Assembly (NCBI RefSeq): GCF_003633755.1
Contig: NZ_RBIL01000002.1
Span: forward strand, 1-64,000
Origin: Solirubrobacter pauli
GTDB taxonomy: Bacteria; Actinomycetota; Thermoleophilia; Solirubrobacterales; Solirubrobacteraceae
DNA length: 64,000 nucleotides
Direction of reading: 5' to 3'
Both the position numbers and the translations under genes were made by a program. Below the pieces are notes generated by a model. That model was not told the DNA's origin, made no database searches, and saw only the letters and a program-made list of their open reading frames with translations. Below are positions 1-8,097 of the stretch, piece by piece (within the stretch, counting starts at the first letter, position 1; every line of letters starts with the position of its first letter).

Positions 1-417
1 GCCGCTGAAGCCGCCGTGGAGGGTGTTCGGGTTGTTGTTGATGTCGAGCGAGTACTGCGTGCCGTCGAGCGTGAAGCGGCCCTTGGCGATGCGGTTGGCG
101 TAGCGTCCGACGATCGCGCCCCGGTAATCGCCGTTCCTCGTGTAGTTGGCGATGGCGGCGAAGTTGGTCGCGACGTTGGCCTGCTGCCCGAGCCGGTCGG
201 GCACCTTGACTTCCTGCACGATCGCGCCGTAGGTGATGATCGAGACCGACATGCTCTGGTTGGCGAGCGTGTAGCGGTCGACCGGCTGGGTGCCGACCGT
301 GCCGAAGCTCGACTTCGTGACCGACAACTCCTCCGCCCCTGGATTCTGGGCCGCCGCAGGCGCGGCCATCGCCCCTGTGAGCAGCAGGACGGCTAGGCCG
401 CCACGCAGTGCACGCAT
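1..417 (-). CDS. Aldose 1-epimerase, secreted (partial, runs off left edge)
   Basis: The protein interconverts alpha and beta anomers of aldoses such as galactose or glucose. The visible 139 residues start at ATG 417 with a signal peptide (MRALRGGLAVLLLTGAMAAPAAA) and continue into the family's N-terminal beta sandwich. Family motifs are clear: ITYGAIVQEVKVPD, then GAIVGRYANRIAKGRF, then NNPNTLHGGFSG, where NxLHGG is the substrate-pocket signature. The catalytic His/Glu half lies beyond the window. The export signal suggests action on sugars outside the membrane. A TTGACA-like -35 box (474-479, minus) and two tandem dyads (482-519) lie upstream. The family call is secure; the substrate is not known. 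Confidence 0.9.
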   Translation of the reverse strand, partial: MRALRGGLAVLLLTGAMAAPAAAQNPGAEELSVTKSSFGTVGTQPVDRYTLANQSMSVSIITYGAIVQEVKVPDRLGQQANVATNFAAIANYTRNGDYRGAIVGRYANRIAKGRFTLDGTQYSLDINNNPNTLHGGFSG

Positions 418-473
418 GATTTCTCCTCTCGCCCAACGAACCGAGCTGGAAGGGTCAGCGCTACACGCACCGC

Positions 474-519
474 TGTCAAGCCCACGAATGTTGTGGTGAC
501 CCACGAATACGGTGGTGAC
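474..519 (-). promoter_or_regulatory. Putative promoter and tandem operator of the aldose epimerase gene
   Basis: On the minus strand TTGACA (474-479) fits a -35 box. Directly upstream are two tandem 19-bp copies (482-500 and 501-519) differing at three positions. Each is an imperfect dyad with CCAC and GTGG arms. This placement suits an activator or repressor site. No regulator gene is visible next to it. Confidence 0.45.
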
Positions 520-616
520 CGTCGCTCGGGGGTCGCCGTAGAGCACGGTGGCGCAGCATGAGGGCGGCAGCTTGACCGGACCCCGGTTGTTGGTCCACCG
601 CGTGTGAGAGCTGGTG

Positions 617-632
617 GATCGTGTCCACGATC
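617..632. promoter_or_regulatory. Inverted repeat upstream of DUF1963 gene
   Basis: A perfect dyad, GATCGTG-TC-CACGATC, lies 84 bp before the ATG at 717. It could be an operator. The rest of 418-716 shows only the tandem dyads at 482-519 and a TACACT hexamer (703-708) that could be the -10 of a nearly leaderless transcript of the 717 gene. Confidence 0.35.
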
Positions 633-716
633 GTATTCCGCGACGGTTCGAGGTCCGAATGGCGCCGTCTATCGCACGCCGACGCCGCGTGACATCGATC
701 CATACACTCCGCGACG

Positions 717-2522
717 ATGCAGTGGTCGGCAAGGCGTGTGGCCGAGCGGTGGGTGCTGTCGGGCCCGGTCCCACCCGGCGCGGAGCGTGCTGTGGTGATC
801 GACGACCGCGGACACGAGCACGACGCCGAGGTGTTCCCGGACGCGGCGTCGGTTGGCATCGACCACGTGATCGTCCTTGACGGTGGCTTGACGACTGAGG
901 GCTGGAAGTGGTGGACGCTCACGTCCGACGAGCCCGTGTTCTCCGAGCCGCTCGTGCGGTTCACTGACGGGGCTGGCGACCTGGTCGCGGGGCCGCTCGG
1001 CAGTCGCATCGGAACGCCCATAGAGGACGCGACCGAAGCGTGCCCGGTCTGTGGCGCGGTCGCGTGGGTCGCGATCGACTACCACGTCGGCTGCAAGCGC
1101 TGCGGGTACGTGCCGGGACACGCCGTCCACTTCGCGCGCGACACGCCGGGCGACGGCGCGCTCGACATCGACGACGACGATGACGGTGACGTTGATGAGG
1201 AAGACGAGGATCTCGCCGCGCTGAAGGCGGCCCGCTTCACGATCTACGCGGCGGCCGGTCAGACGCCCGAGTCGTTCGATCACTCGCGCCGCGGGCACGA
1301 GGTAGTGACGGCCCGGGTCATGTACACGAGCAACGAGTCGCTGCTGTTCGTCGAGACGCGGACGGCCGGTGCGGCGGAGTTTCCGGCGGCGGCGCATCTT
1401 GCCGGTTTCTCGCTCTGGGACGGTCGAGACGACACCGGGCTCTCCGACGGCGCAATTCAGGTCCGCCACGCCGACCGCGTACGACGCGCACGCCGGCGCG
1501 CGTTGAGCGTGGACTCGGCCATGCGCGAAATACCGATCGACGGGCGAGCCGCAGCGTTCACGTTCAGCGCCCTCGACGACGCATGGGTCGCCACTCGCAG
1601 GCACGGGAGACTGACGCTCGCCGTGGTCGGCTACAAGGTCGATCCGGCCACGGTCACGCTGGCGCCGCTCCACGGCGTCGGCAATGCCCCGGAGCCCAGG
1701 AAGGTCGCGCTCGCGCGGCGCGCCGCGGCGGGCGAGCTGCTCAGCCGCGCGGAGGTGGAGCACCTCATCGACGAGCACGGCCTGGGCGAGCACCGCGAGA
1801 CGATCCTTGCCCACATCGCCGCCGGCTATCGGCTTCAGCGCGTCCCCGATTCCCCGCACCGAGTGGGCGGCTTGCCCGATCTCGCTCCGGGCGAGGGGTG
1901 GCCGCACGACGAAGATGGCGTCCCGTTCACCTTCATCGCACAAATCGACTGCACCCAGCTGCCGTCGCTCCAAAGCGAGTTCCCATCTGCGGTCTTCAAC
2001 CACGGCGGCCGGCTGTTGCGGCTGTTCGGGCGGATGAACGCGGCGGAAATGGTGCCCGACGAGGCCGTCGGGCTGCTCTGCGCACCCGACGCTCCGCTCA
2101 CGCGCGCCGAGCTCCCCGCGCTGCCGAACCCGATGCCGCCCGACGTCGAGCTCGAGGACAGCGACCTGCGGGAGCTGTACGGAGAGCCTGTGCGCCCGCT
2201 CCCGTTCCTGACCGCACGGTACGAGCCGTTCGGAGACTTTGACGACTACTCCGAGTTCCGGAGCCGGCTTGCCGCCGGTGGAGTCAGACGACGCGAGGAT
2301 GCCTGGGACGACCCGCAGCTGCTCGGCTACGCCGGCAACGAGCAGGGCAGCGACCCCGTCGCAGCGGGCCCGTGGGTTTACGACGACACCGCCGAGGACG
2401 ACTGGTGCGTGCTGGTGCACCTTCCAGGCATGGACTGGGGATCGCTCAGCGTGCTGATTCGGCGGGTCGATCTCGCCGCGGGCCGCTTCGACCGGCTCGC
2501 GACCGACATCTCACTCAGCTAG
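717..2522 (+). CDS. Zinc-ribbon and DUF1963 (YwqG-like) protein
   Basis: This cytoplasmic protein has 601 residues. A four-cysteine zinc ribbon (C109, C112, C126, C129: CPVCG and CKRCGY) is followed by an acidic Asp/Glu stretch (about residues 145-165). From about residue 385 to the end it matches the DUF1963/YwqG family, with the GEGWPHDEDGVPFTFIAQID signature and the closing pattern DWCVLVHLPGMDWGSLSVLI. DUF1963 members are usually about 250 residues, so the first 380 residues are an extra module. The family has no established biochemical role. The gene stands alone, with ATG 717 the natural start. Confidence 0.8.
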   Translation: MQWSARRVAERWVLSGPVPPGAERAVVIDDRGHEHDAEVFPDAASVGIDHVIVLDGGLTTEGWKWWTLTSDEPVFSEPLVRFTDGAGDLVAGPLGSRIGTPIEDATEACPVCGAVAWVAIDYHVGCKRCGYVPGHAVHFARDTPGDGALDIDDDDDGDVDEEDEDLAALKAARFTIYAAAGQTPESFDHSRRGHEVVTARVMYTSNESLLFVETRTAGAAEFPAAAHLAGFSLWDGRDDTGLSDGAIQVRHADRVRRARRRALSVDSAMREIPIDGRAAAFTFSALDDAWVATRRHGRLTLAVVGYKVDPATVTLAPLHGVGNAPEPRKVALARRAAAGELLSRAEVEHLIDEHGLGEHRETILAHIAAGYRLQRVPDSPHRVGGLPDLAPGEGWPHDEDGVPFTFIAQIDCTQLPSLQSEFPSAVFNHGGRLLRLFGRMNAAEMVPDEAVGLLCAPDAPLTRAELPALPNPMPPDVELEDSDLRELYGEPVRPLPFLTARYEPFGDFDDYSEFRSRLAAGGVRRREDAWDDPQLLGYAGNEQGSDPVAAGPWVYDDTAEDDWCVLVHLPGMDWGSLSVLIRRVDLAAGRFDRLATDISLS

Positions 2523-2652
2523 CACGCTGCGTCGCCTTCTTCAGCGACCCGAGCAACGTACCGGCGTGCCGGGTTCTGCGGGTGCCAAGTGCGGAAGTAC
2601 TGCACGCGCTTGACGGCGTGGCAGGGGAGGGTGCGGCGCCGGGAGAATGCGA

Positions 2653-4482
2653 TCAGCTGCGGCGCACTCTGACCGTCGTCACGCGCTCGATCGTGCCCGT
2701 GGTGCGCAGCGTCAGCGACGTCGGCTTGCGGCTGGTCAGGACGCGCTTGCCCGAGGCGGTGAGCTTGAGGGTGACGGTCGTGCTCCCGGCCGCGACGGTG
2801 CGCTGCGCGCGTGCAAGCACCGTGCGGCGATGCTCGAGCGTCCACGTCACCCGCTCGGCCGTGCCGAACTGCTGTGTGAAGCGCAGCCCGGAGCGGCGCA
2901 GCGTCGCGAGCGTCGCGCGGGTAAGCGCCGGCGCGCCGGGGCGCACGGCCTTCGGCGGGGGCGTGCGTGCCGGCAGCCGGACGACCGGTGGACGGTCACC
3001 GAACGTCACGGTGCCCGTGATCGGCATCGTGGTAGGCGCGGGCGACTGGCCCTCGACGCCGGTGCCTTCGATCCTCGCGAGCCAGACGATGTCCGAGTCC
3101 TCGGCCGCGACGCCGATGTCCGCCGTGCGGGCGCCGAGCGCCTTTGGCCGGAAGTAGACGTTCAGCCAGCAGTTCTCCTCGACGCGGAGGACCGCACCAC
3201 GGCAGGTATTCATCTCCACGTGGAAGTCGGCGGTGTCGCCCTCGGCGATGAGCTCGAGGTTGCGTGCTACGCCGCCGCCCTCGTTGCGGACCGGGATGGC
3301 GATCATCGATCCGCCCTCCGTGCCGACGACGCCCTCGCCGAACCAGGTGTTCGCGGCGCTGGTCACGAGCTGCGGACCGGTGGAGTAGCGGACGTTCAGC
3401 GCGGCGGAATCGGACTGTGCGCTCACGACGTCCAGCTTGCCGTCACCGTCGAAGTCCGCCGCAGCGAGCCCGCGCTCCCAGGACGGGCCCTTGCTCACGC
3501 CCGCGTCGAACCTCCCGAACGTACCCGCGGCGCCGTGGGCGAACGTCGCCGAATAGTCGTTGGCGTAGCGGTCGGTGATCCCGTCGCCATCGAAGTCGGC
3601 GAGCAGGAGCGCGTATGCCGTCTGGGCGGTCCACGGGAGCGGCGTCAAGTCGCCGTCCGCCGTGCCGCTGAAGAGCCCCGGGGCTTCGGGGTGATCGTGG
3701 GTCCACGCGTACGTCACGCCGACGTCCAGGCGACCGTCGCCGTTGACGTCGCCGGTGGCGAGCGCCGCAGGCTCATACGGCAGGTCACGGGTGACCGGCG
3801 TGCCGAAGCCGGTCCCGGCGGCGCCCGGCACGAGCGTCAAGGCGTAGGCGCTGGTCACAACCAGGTCCGGGTCGTCGTCACCGGCCAGCTTGACCAGGGC
3901 GAGGTCGTACGGCGCCGGGACGGCGACCGCACCGGCGGTCGGCGTGAGCGCGCCGTGGCCGTCGTTGGCCAGCACGGTCGCGCTCGTGCCGAACGCGGCC
4001 AGCACGTCGCGGTCACCGTCGCCGTCCATGTCGGCGACCGCCACAGCGGCGGCCTGCAACGGCTTGGCGGGGCGCAGCGCGAGCTCGTATGGCACGCCGA
4101 GCCCACCGTCTGCGCGGCCGCGGAAGACGACGAGCGACCCGCTGTCACCCAGAGCCGCCAGCAGCTCGTCGCGGCCGTCGCCGTCCAGGTCGCCGCCCGC
4201 CACGGCGACCGTACCCGCTGCGTTGCCGGGCAGCGTCGCTGTCTGCGGCGAGTCGAATCCGTCTGCGTGGTTGCGGACGAGCGTCGCCTTGCCCGTCGCG
4301 CGTGAGACCCCCGCGACGTCCCGCCAGCCGTTGCCGTCGAAGTCGAGCGCGACGACCTCGTCCGCCACGGCCCCCAGCATCTCGGGCGGCTCGTGGAACG
4401 GGAACACCAGCGCGCTTGCGGGAGCGGACCAGGTGAGGGCGGCGACGAGCACCGCGCAGGAGGCGACGAACCGGTTGACCAT
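2653..4482 (-). CDS. Secreted FG-GAP/VCBS repeat protein
   Basis: The protein has 609 residues and a signal peptide (MVNRFVASCAVLVAALTWSAPASA). The first 380 residues hold at least six calcium-binding repeats of the type D-x-D/N-G-x-G (DLDGDGRDELLA, DMDGDGDRDVLA, DVNGDGRLDVGV, DFDGDGITDRYA), which fold as an integrin-like beta propeller. Next comes an Ig-like region resembling choice-of-anchor D domains (IAIPVRNEGGGVARNLEL to WLARIEGTG). The C-terminal 120 residues are Arg- and Thr-rich with no visible anchor. Such proteins act outside the cell, often in adhesion or ligand binding; the ligand is unknown. The gene is convergent with the DUF1963 gene. Confidence 0.85.
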   Translation of the reverse strand: MVNRFVASCAVLVAALTWSAPASALVFPFHEPPEMLGAVADEVVALDFDGNGWRDVAGVSRATGKATLVRNHADGFDSPQTATLPGNAAGTVAVAGGDLDGDGRDELLAALGDSGSLVVFRGRADGGLGVPYELALRPAKPLQAAAVAVADMDGDGDRDVLAAFGTSATVLANDGHGALTPTAGAVAVPAPYDLALVKLAGDDDPDLVVTSAYALTLVPGAAGTGFGTPVTRDLPYEPAALATGDVNGDGRLDVGVTYAWTHDHPEAPGLFSGTADGDLTPLPWTAQTAYALLLADFDGDGITDRYANDYSATFAHGAAGTFGRFDAGVSKGPSWERGLAAADFDGDGKLDVVSAQSDSAALNVRYSTGPQLVTSAANTWFGEGVVGTEGGSMIAIPVRNEGGGVARNLELIAEGDTADFHVEMNTCRGAVLRVEENCWLNVYFRPKALGARTADIGVAAEDSDIVWLARIEGTGVEGQSPAPTTMPITGTVTFGDRPPVVRLPARTPPPKAVRPGAPALTRATLATLRRSGLRFTQQFGTAERVTWTLEHRRTVLARAQRTVAAGSTTVTLKLTASGKRVLTSRKPTSLTLRTTGTIERVTTVRVRRS

Positions 4483-4673
4483 GCGGCGCGCGATCCTTTC
4501 AGGAAACCCGGCAGCGCGCGAGTCCAGCCCTCGTCCAGTGCCGCCCCGAGGTCACGGCATTCGTCCCGACTGCTGGCTCCGCTTCCGAGCCGACCCGAAC
4601 GAGGTTCTTTTCGACGAGCTCGCCTCTCTGAGGGGTCCGACTAACCGCGTGGCCGGTCACAGCGCGCGACCCT

Positions 4674-4690
4674 ATGTAGATCAGCTACAT
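4674..4690. promoter_or_regulatory. Putative PadR operator
   Basis: A perfect dyad ATGTAG-ATCAG-CTACAT ends 8 bp before the ATG of the PadR gene. Known PadR sites are ATGT-N8-ACAT; here the same half sites are separated by nine bases. The location fits autorepression of the padR and membrane-protein pair. Confidence 0.6.
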
Positions 4691-4698
4691 TGAGAGTC

Positions 4699-5007
4699 AT
4701 GCGGTTGTCCCTGCAGACGCTGCGCCTCCTCCACGTGTTCCTGGAGGCTCCCGCGGAGCCTCGCTATGGCCTTGAGTTGATGAGGCGCACGGGCATCAAG
4801 AGCGGAACGATCTACCCCGCGCTGCATCGCCTCGAAGACGAGGGATGGCTGCGGAGCTTCACTGAGGAGCTCGATCCCGTGCAGGCCGGTCGGCCGGCAC
4901 GGCGCCTGTACGCGCTCACCGATGCCGGCGCCGCCGCGGCCCGCGCCGCCGCCGAGCCCTTCCAGACGCCCGCACCGGCCCCGACCCTGAAACCGAGGAC
5001 GGCATGA
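4699..5007 (+). CDS. PadR-family transcriptional regulator
   Basis: This is a short winged-helix repressor of about 102 residues from ATG 4699; a TTG nine bases upstream is possible but sits on the operator. The PadR signature GIKSGTIYPALHRLEDEGWL (recognition helix and wing) and the closing RRLYALTDAGAAAARAA are clear. Members dimerise and often control a neighbouring membrane protein in response to small hydrophobic effectors. The stop overlaps the next ATG (ATGA, 5004-5007), so the two are co-translated. The dyad at 4674-4690 suggests autoregulation. Confidence 0.9.
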   Translation: MRLSLQTLRLLHVFLEAPAEPRYGLELMRRTGIKSGTIYPALHRLEDEGWLRSFTEELDPVQAGRPARRLYALTDAGAAAARAAAEPFQTPAPAPTLKPRTA

Positions 5008-5582
5008 CGTCGATCATCGTCCAGGCACTGCTGCTCCGCGCGCTCGACACGCTCCCGACCGACCTCCGTGCCCGCTATGAGCAGGAGTGGCGTGCAGACC
5101 TCGCCGAGCTCTCCGGCATGGCCCGCCTGTCCTGGGCGCTCGGCCTCACCCGTGCCTCTCGCCGTCTGCGAGCACCGCATCAGCGCGCGCTGGCGCGCAC
5201 GTTGCTCCCCGTGTTCGCGCTCGACGCCATCACGCTCGCCGTCGCCTACTTCGCCGCGTTCGCTCTGCGGTTCGGCGGCGACCTCCCGTCTCGCTACAGC
5301 GACCTGTTCGCCCAGACGCTGCCGGCGGCGATCGCCGGCGGCCTGATCGCGGTCGCAGCGGTACGCGGTCGGGCCGTGAGCGGCGCTCTGCTCGCGACCT
5401 TGATCGTCATCGCCTACGTCGCCCTTGTGCAACCGGTGCTCGTCAATTCCTTCGAGGGCCTCCGCCCGCTCAACCTACCGGCGAGTGTCTGCCTGATCTT
5501 CGCCCTGCTCGCAGGTGTCGGGATGACGATCACCCGCGCGGGCCTAGCCCTGCTCCGCACCGCCGCGCAGCAGACCCATTAG
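5004..5582 (+). CDS. PadR-associated membrane protein
   Basis: A 192-residue inner-membrane protein. A soluble N-terminal part (TDLRARYEQEWRADLAEL) is followed by four predicted transmembrane segments (about residues 68-92, 109-124, 130-151 and 160-185). The soluble part resembles small membrane proteins encoded next to PadR regulators in actinobacteria. It may sense membrane state or modulate a transporter; that is inference. It overlaps padR by 4 bp. Confidence 0.7.
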   Translation: MTSIIVQALLLRALDTLPTDLRARYEQEWRADLAELSGMARLSWALGLTRASRRLRAPHQRALARTLLPVFALDAITLAVAYFAAFALRFGGDLPSRYSDLFAQTLPAAIAGGLIAVAAVRGRAVSGALLATLIVIAYVALVQPVLVNSFEGLRPLNLPASVCLIFALLAGVGMTITRAGLALLRTAAQQTH

Positions 5583-5613
5583 GCTCACGCATTCGTACAG
5601 GGCGAGTGGCCTC

Positions 5614-6174
5614 ATGCAACGGATCGAAGCCGGGCAACAACTGCTGGACACCCTCCGCAAGTTCGGCTTTGTTGAGGAGCCGGCCGGGATGCCGGATAGG
5701 CAACGCGCGCGGCTCACGTCGTCGGCCGCTCACTGGGTCGACATCTGGGGCGCCTTCGCCGAATGGGCTCAGGCGCCGGTCGATCTCGGGCCGGACGCGG
5801 ACGGTGAAGATGACTTGCTGCTTTTCCAGGGCGTTCTGGATCTGAAGGAGTCTTGGCTGCATGAGCCCGATCGGCCGGCGTTTGTGCTGCTCTTCAGGCG
5901 GCAGTTGCAGTTCCCGAACGCCGAGATGGGCTATGTGCAAGCCGAGAGCGTGGTTTTGCTCGAGCTCGCGTTCCGCGTGCACGATGACTTTCGGCTCGTC
6001 GCGCCGACGGGTGGCGAGCGTTCAGGCGTCGTCGACGCCATTTGGTACGGAGGGGGACACGACGCCAGCCAGTGGGCGCCCACCGTCGAAGCAACCGAGT
6101 CGTTTCAGATCGCTCGCGCTCACCAGCTGTGGGCCGCGACCGTCCAAGTCACGGATGAGCCTGATCCCGGATAG
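5614..6174 (+). CDS. Hypothetical protein
   Basis: A 186-residue acidic, soluble protein, which I do not recognise. The middle contains a beta-rich stretch (AFVLLFRRQLQF, AESVVLLELAFRV, DFRLVAPTGGER). There is no signal peptide or membrane segment. It begins 31 bp after the PadR-associated membrane gene and may belong to the same transcript. ATG 5614 is the first good start. Confidence 0.6.
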   Translation: MQRIEAGQQLLDTLRKFGFVEEPAGMPDRQRARLTSSAAHWVDIWGAFAEWAQAPVDLGPDADGEDDLLLFQGVLDLKESWLHEPDRPAFVLLFRRQLQFPNAEMGYVQAESVVLLELAFRVHDDFRLVAPTGGERSGVVDAIWYGGGHDASQWAPTVEATESFQIARAHQLWAATVQVTDEPDPG

Positions 6175-6322
6175 CGTCAAGGACCCGGCCGCCTTCGAAG
6201 GTGGCTCTCGTCGACTGGCCTGCCGATCGTCACGGTCACGATGAGCTCCGGTGCGAACGACCACACGTCGCGGTAGGCCGGCTGCAGCCACGGGATGCGA
6301 CCGAAACGACACGTCGTGCGGT

Positions 6323-6688
6323 TCAGGCAGTCAACAGCTCGACGCGGTTGCCCCACGGGTCCGCGACGTAGAACCGGCGCACGCCCGGGAGGTCGTGATC
6401 CCAGGTGACCTCGAAGCCCGCCGCCCGCAGGCGGTCCGCGAGCGCATCGAGCGCCGACGACTCGACGAGCAGCGCCGGGTGCGCCTTGCGCGCCGGAGCG
6501 AAGTTCGCCTCCACGCCGACGTGCAATTGCTGCGCGCCGATCGCGAACCACACGCCGCCTCGGGCGCGCAACGGCTCAGGCTTCGGTACCTCGACCAGTC
6601 CGAGGAGGTCTCCGTAAAAGCGTCGCGCCGCGTCCTCGCAACCCGCTGGCGCCGCGATCTGCACGTGGTCCAAGCCGAGCACTGCCAT
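6323..6688 (-). CDS. VOC-family (glyoxalase/bleomycin resistance-like) protein
   Basis: A 121-residue single-domain vicinal-oxygen-chelate protein. The start ATG 6688 gives the usual MAVLGLDHVQIAAPAG opening; an upstream GTG would add 19 residues unlike the family. Two beta-alpha-beta-beta-beta modules are visible, with H8 in LDHVQI, the central GAQQLHVGV, and the closing RRFYVADPWGNRVELL that carries the conserved Glu. Members bind a metal and act on glyoxals, thiols, aromatics or antibiotics; the substrate cannot be told. Two tandem 20-bp repeats lie just upstream. Confidence 0.85.
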   Translation of the reverse strand: MAVLGLDHVQIAAPAGCEDAARRFYGDLLGLVEVPKPEPLRARGGVWFAIGAQQLHVGVEANFAPARKAHPALLVESSALDALADRLRAAGFEVTWDHDLPGVRRFYVADPWGNRVELLTA

Positions 6689-6692
6689 GTCC

Positions 6693-6735
6693 GGCAGCGT
6701 AGTGCGACCGCCTCGGGCAGCGTAGTGTGACCGCC
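6693..6735. repeat. Tandem 20-bp repeat upstream of VOC gene
   Basis: GGCAGCGTAGTGCGACCGCC (6693-6712) recurs at 6716-6735 with one mismatch, period 23. It ends 5 bp upstream of the VOC start. It could be a duplicated operator or promoter. Confidence 0.7.
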
Positions 6736-6900
6736 GCCCGCCCACCGGCGCGCGAGCCGGCCGTTGCCCTTGGTGCCGCGCAGGCGGTGATGGGCATCGC
6801 CGGGCTCGGCGTGTCTCGGTGGCAGCTGATGAGCGCGCCGCGCCGGATCGAGCTGAGCCCCGATCTCGAAGCGGCGCTCGCCCCGCTGCGTCGGCGGTAG
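6727..6900 (+). CDS. Possible small ORF, 57 codons
   Basis: From GTG 6727 to TAG 6900 there is an open frame with strongly GC-ending codons. It encodes a short Ala/Arg-rich peptide with a hydrophobic centre (AVMGIAGLGVSRW). It fills the gap between the VOC and MBL genes. There is no Shine-Dalgarno sequence and the start lies inside the tandem repeat. It could be the tail of a decayed gene. Confidence 0.25.
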   Translation: MTAARPPAREPAVALGAAQAVMGIAGLGVSRWQLMSAPRRIELSPDLEAALAPLRRR

Positions 6901-6901
6901 G

Positions 6902-7534
6902 TCAGGCGCTCGGCGGGCGCCAGGGCTCAGCCGTGTGTGTGAGCCAGACGGCCTCGGGCTCGAGCGCGAGCACCGTCCGCTGGCCCTCGGTCTCAGGCTC
7001 GTCGAGCTCGCCGAACCAGACCGCGACGTCACCTCCGACGACGGTCGGGCGGCGTCCGCCGGCCTCGACGACGACGATCTGCAAGCCGTCGCTGTGGCCC
7101 GGGGCGGGGACGAGGCGCACACCGGGCAGCAGCTCGTGCTCGCCGTCGACCGCGGTGTACTCGACGCCGGACGGGTCGACCCACTCGCGGATGGTGTAGT
7201 CGTCCAACGTGCGGGCGTCCTCGAGCTCGCGCCGCTGGACGTAGATCGGCTTGCCGGCGAAGAGGTGGTTGCCGCCGCAGTGGTCGAAGTGCAGGTGGGT
7301 GTTGACGACGATGTCGATGCTCGCGAGGTCGAGGTCGTGCTCGGTCAGCGGGCGTAGGCGGGGGTCCATGTCGGCGGCCAACGGGTGCAGCTCGGTCATG
7401 CCGGTGTCGACCAGCACGCGGGCGTCGGGGTGGTCGATGACGTGGACGTAGACCGGCATCCGCTCGTCCGCGGCGAGCAGGTCGGCCACGAAGTACGGGG
7501 TGACGGTGATGGTCTCGTGGCTCACGTTCGACAT
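6902..7534 (-). CDS. MBL-fold metallo-hydrolase (lactonase-like)
   Basis: A 210-residue cytoplasmic protein with the complete dinuclear zinc set of the metallo-beta-lactamase fold: H80-L-H82-F-D84-H85, H147 (APGHSDG), D169 (VGGDVAV) and H200. The layout matches the N-acyl-homoserine lactonase/lactonase branch, where VDTGMTELHP precedes NTHLHFDHCGGN. A lactone or ester is the likely substrate; quorum-quenching activity is possible but unproven. It is divergent from the NTF2-like gene at 7618. A GGGACGTCCC palindrome (7579-7588) lies between them. Confidence 0.85.
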   Translation of the reverse strand: MSNVSHETITVTPYFVADLLAADERMPVYVHVIDHPDARVLVDTGMTELHPLAADMDPRLRPLTEHDLDLASIDIVVNTHLHFDHCGGNHLFAGKPIYVQRRELEDARTLDDYTIREWVDPSGVEYTAVDGEHELLPGVRLVPAPGHSDGLQIVVVEAGGRRPTVVGGDVAVWFGELDEPETEGQRTVLALEPEAVWLTHTAEPWRPPSA

Positions 7535-7578
7535 GGGTGGGGCTCCTTCTTCAGGGATCGGACAACCCGGTATGACTT

Positions 7579-7588
7579 GGGACGTCCC
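7579..7588. promoter_or_regulatory. Palindrome in divergent MBL/NTF2 intergenic region
   Basis: A perfect 10-bp palindrome GGGACGTCCC lies between the divergent starts at 7534 and 7618. It may be shared by both promoters. AGGAG at 7605-7609 is the ribosome binding site of the plus-strand gene. Confidence 0.3.
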
Positions 7589-7617
7589 GGAAATTCATCG
7601 CGTAAGGAGCGACACGT

Positions 7618-8091
7618 ATGCCCACCGCCCGGCCGCCGCTGCCGCCGTTCACCCGCGAGAGCGCGATCAAGAAGATCCGCGCGGCTGAGGACGCGTGGAA
7701 CTCGCGGGACCCGCAGCGCTGCGCCGGGGCCTACACGGCGGACAGCCGCTGGCGCAACCGCTCGACCTTCATCACGGGCACCGAGGAGATCGTGGCGTTC
7801 CTCACCGCCAAGTGGGAGCGCGAGCACGAGTACCGGCTGATCAAGGAGCTGTGGGCGTTCACCGACGACCGGATCGCGGTGCGGTTCGCGTACGAGTGGC
7901 ACTCGGACGCCGGGCAGTGGTTCCGGGCGTACGGCAACGAGAACTGGGCGTTCGACGCGGACGGGCTGATGGCGGAGCGGCACGCGAGCATCAACGACGT
8001 CGCGATCGAGGAGTCCGAGCGCATGTTCCACTGGGACCGGTCCGGGCCGCGCCCCGACGATCATCCGGGGCTGACCGAGCTCGGCCTCTGA
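7618..8091 (+). CDS. NTF2-like protein (DUF1348/SnoaL-like)
   Basis: This is a 157-residue protein of the nuclear transport factor 2 fold. The family pattern is clear: [32 protein letters not shown], then [29 protein letters not shown], then [19 protein letters not shown]. These cone-shaped alpha+beta barrels act as small enzymes or ligand binders. DUF1348 members often occur near stress or detoxification genes; no substrate is known. A good AGGAG precedes ATG 7618. Confidence 0.85.
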   Translation: MPTARPPLPPFTRESAIKKIRAAEDAWNSRDPQRCAGAYTADSRWRNRSTFITGTEEIVAFLTAKWEREHEYRLIKELWAFTDDRIAVRFAYEWHSDAGQWFRAYGNENWAFDADGLMAERHASINDVAIEESERMFHWDRSGPRPDDHPGLTELGL

Positions 8092-8097
8092 CGCGGG

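Noticed and set aside
669-2420. Long minus-strand open frame (583 codons) opposite the DUF1963 gene
   Set aside because: Its composition is Arg/Val/Glu-rich nonsense typical of antisense frames in GC-rich DNA; the plus strand has recognisable motifs.
2523-2652. Short minus-strand frame between the DUF1963 and FG-GAP genes as a gene tail
   Set aside because: Some residues look coding-like, but there is no start of its own and no recognisable motif.
2647-4305. Plus-strand open frame opposite the FG-GAP gene
   Set aside because: The minus strand shows signal peptide and six FG-GAP repeats; the plus frame is an antisense shadow.
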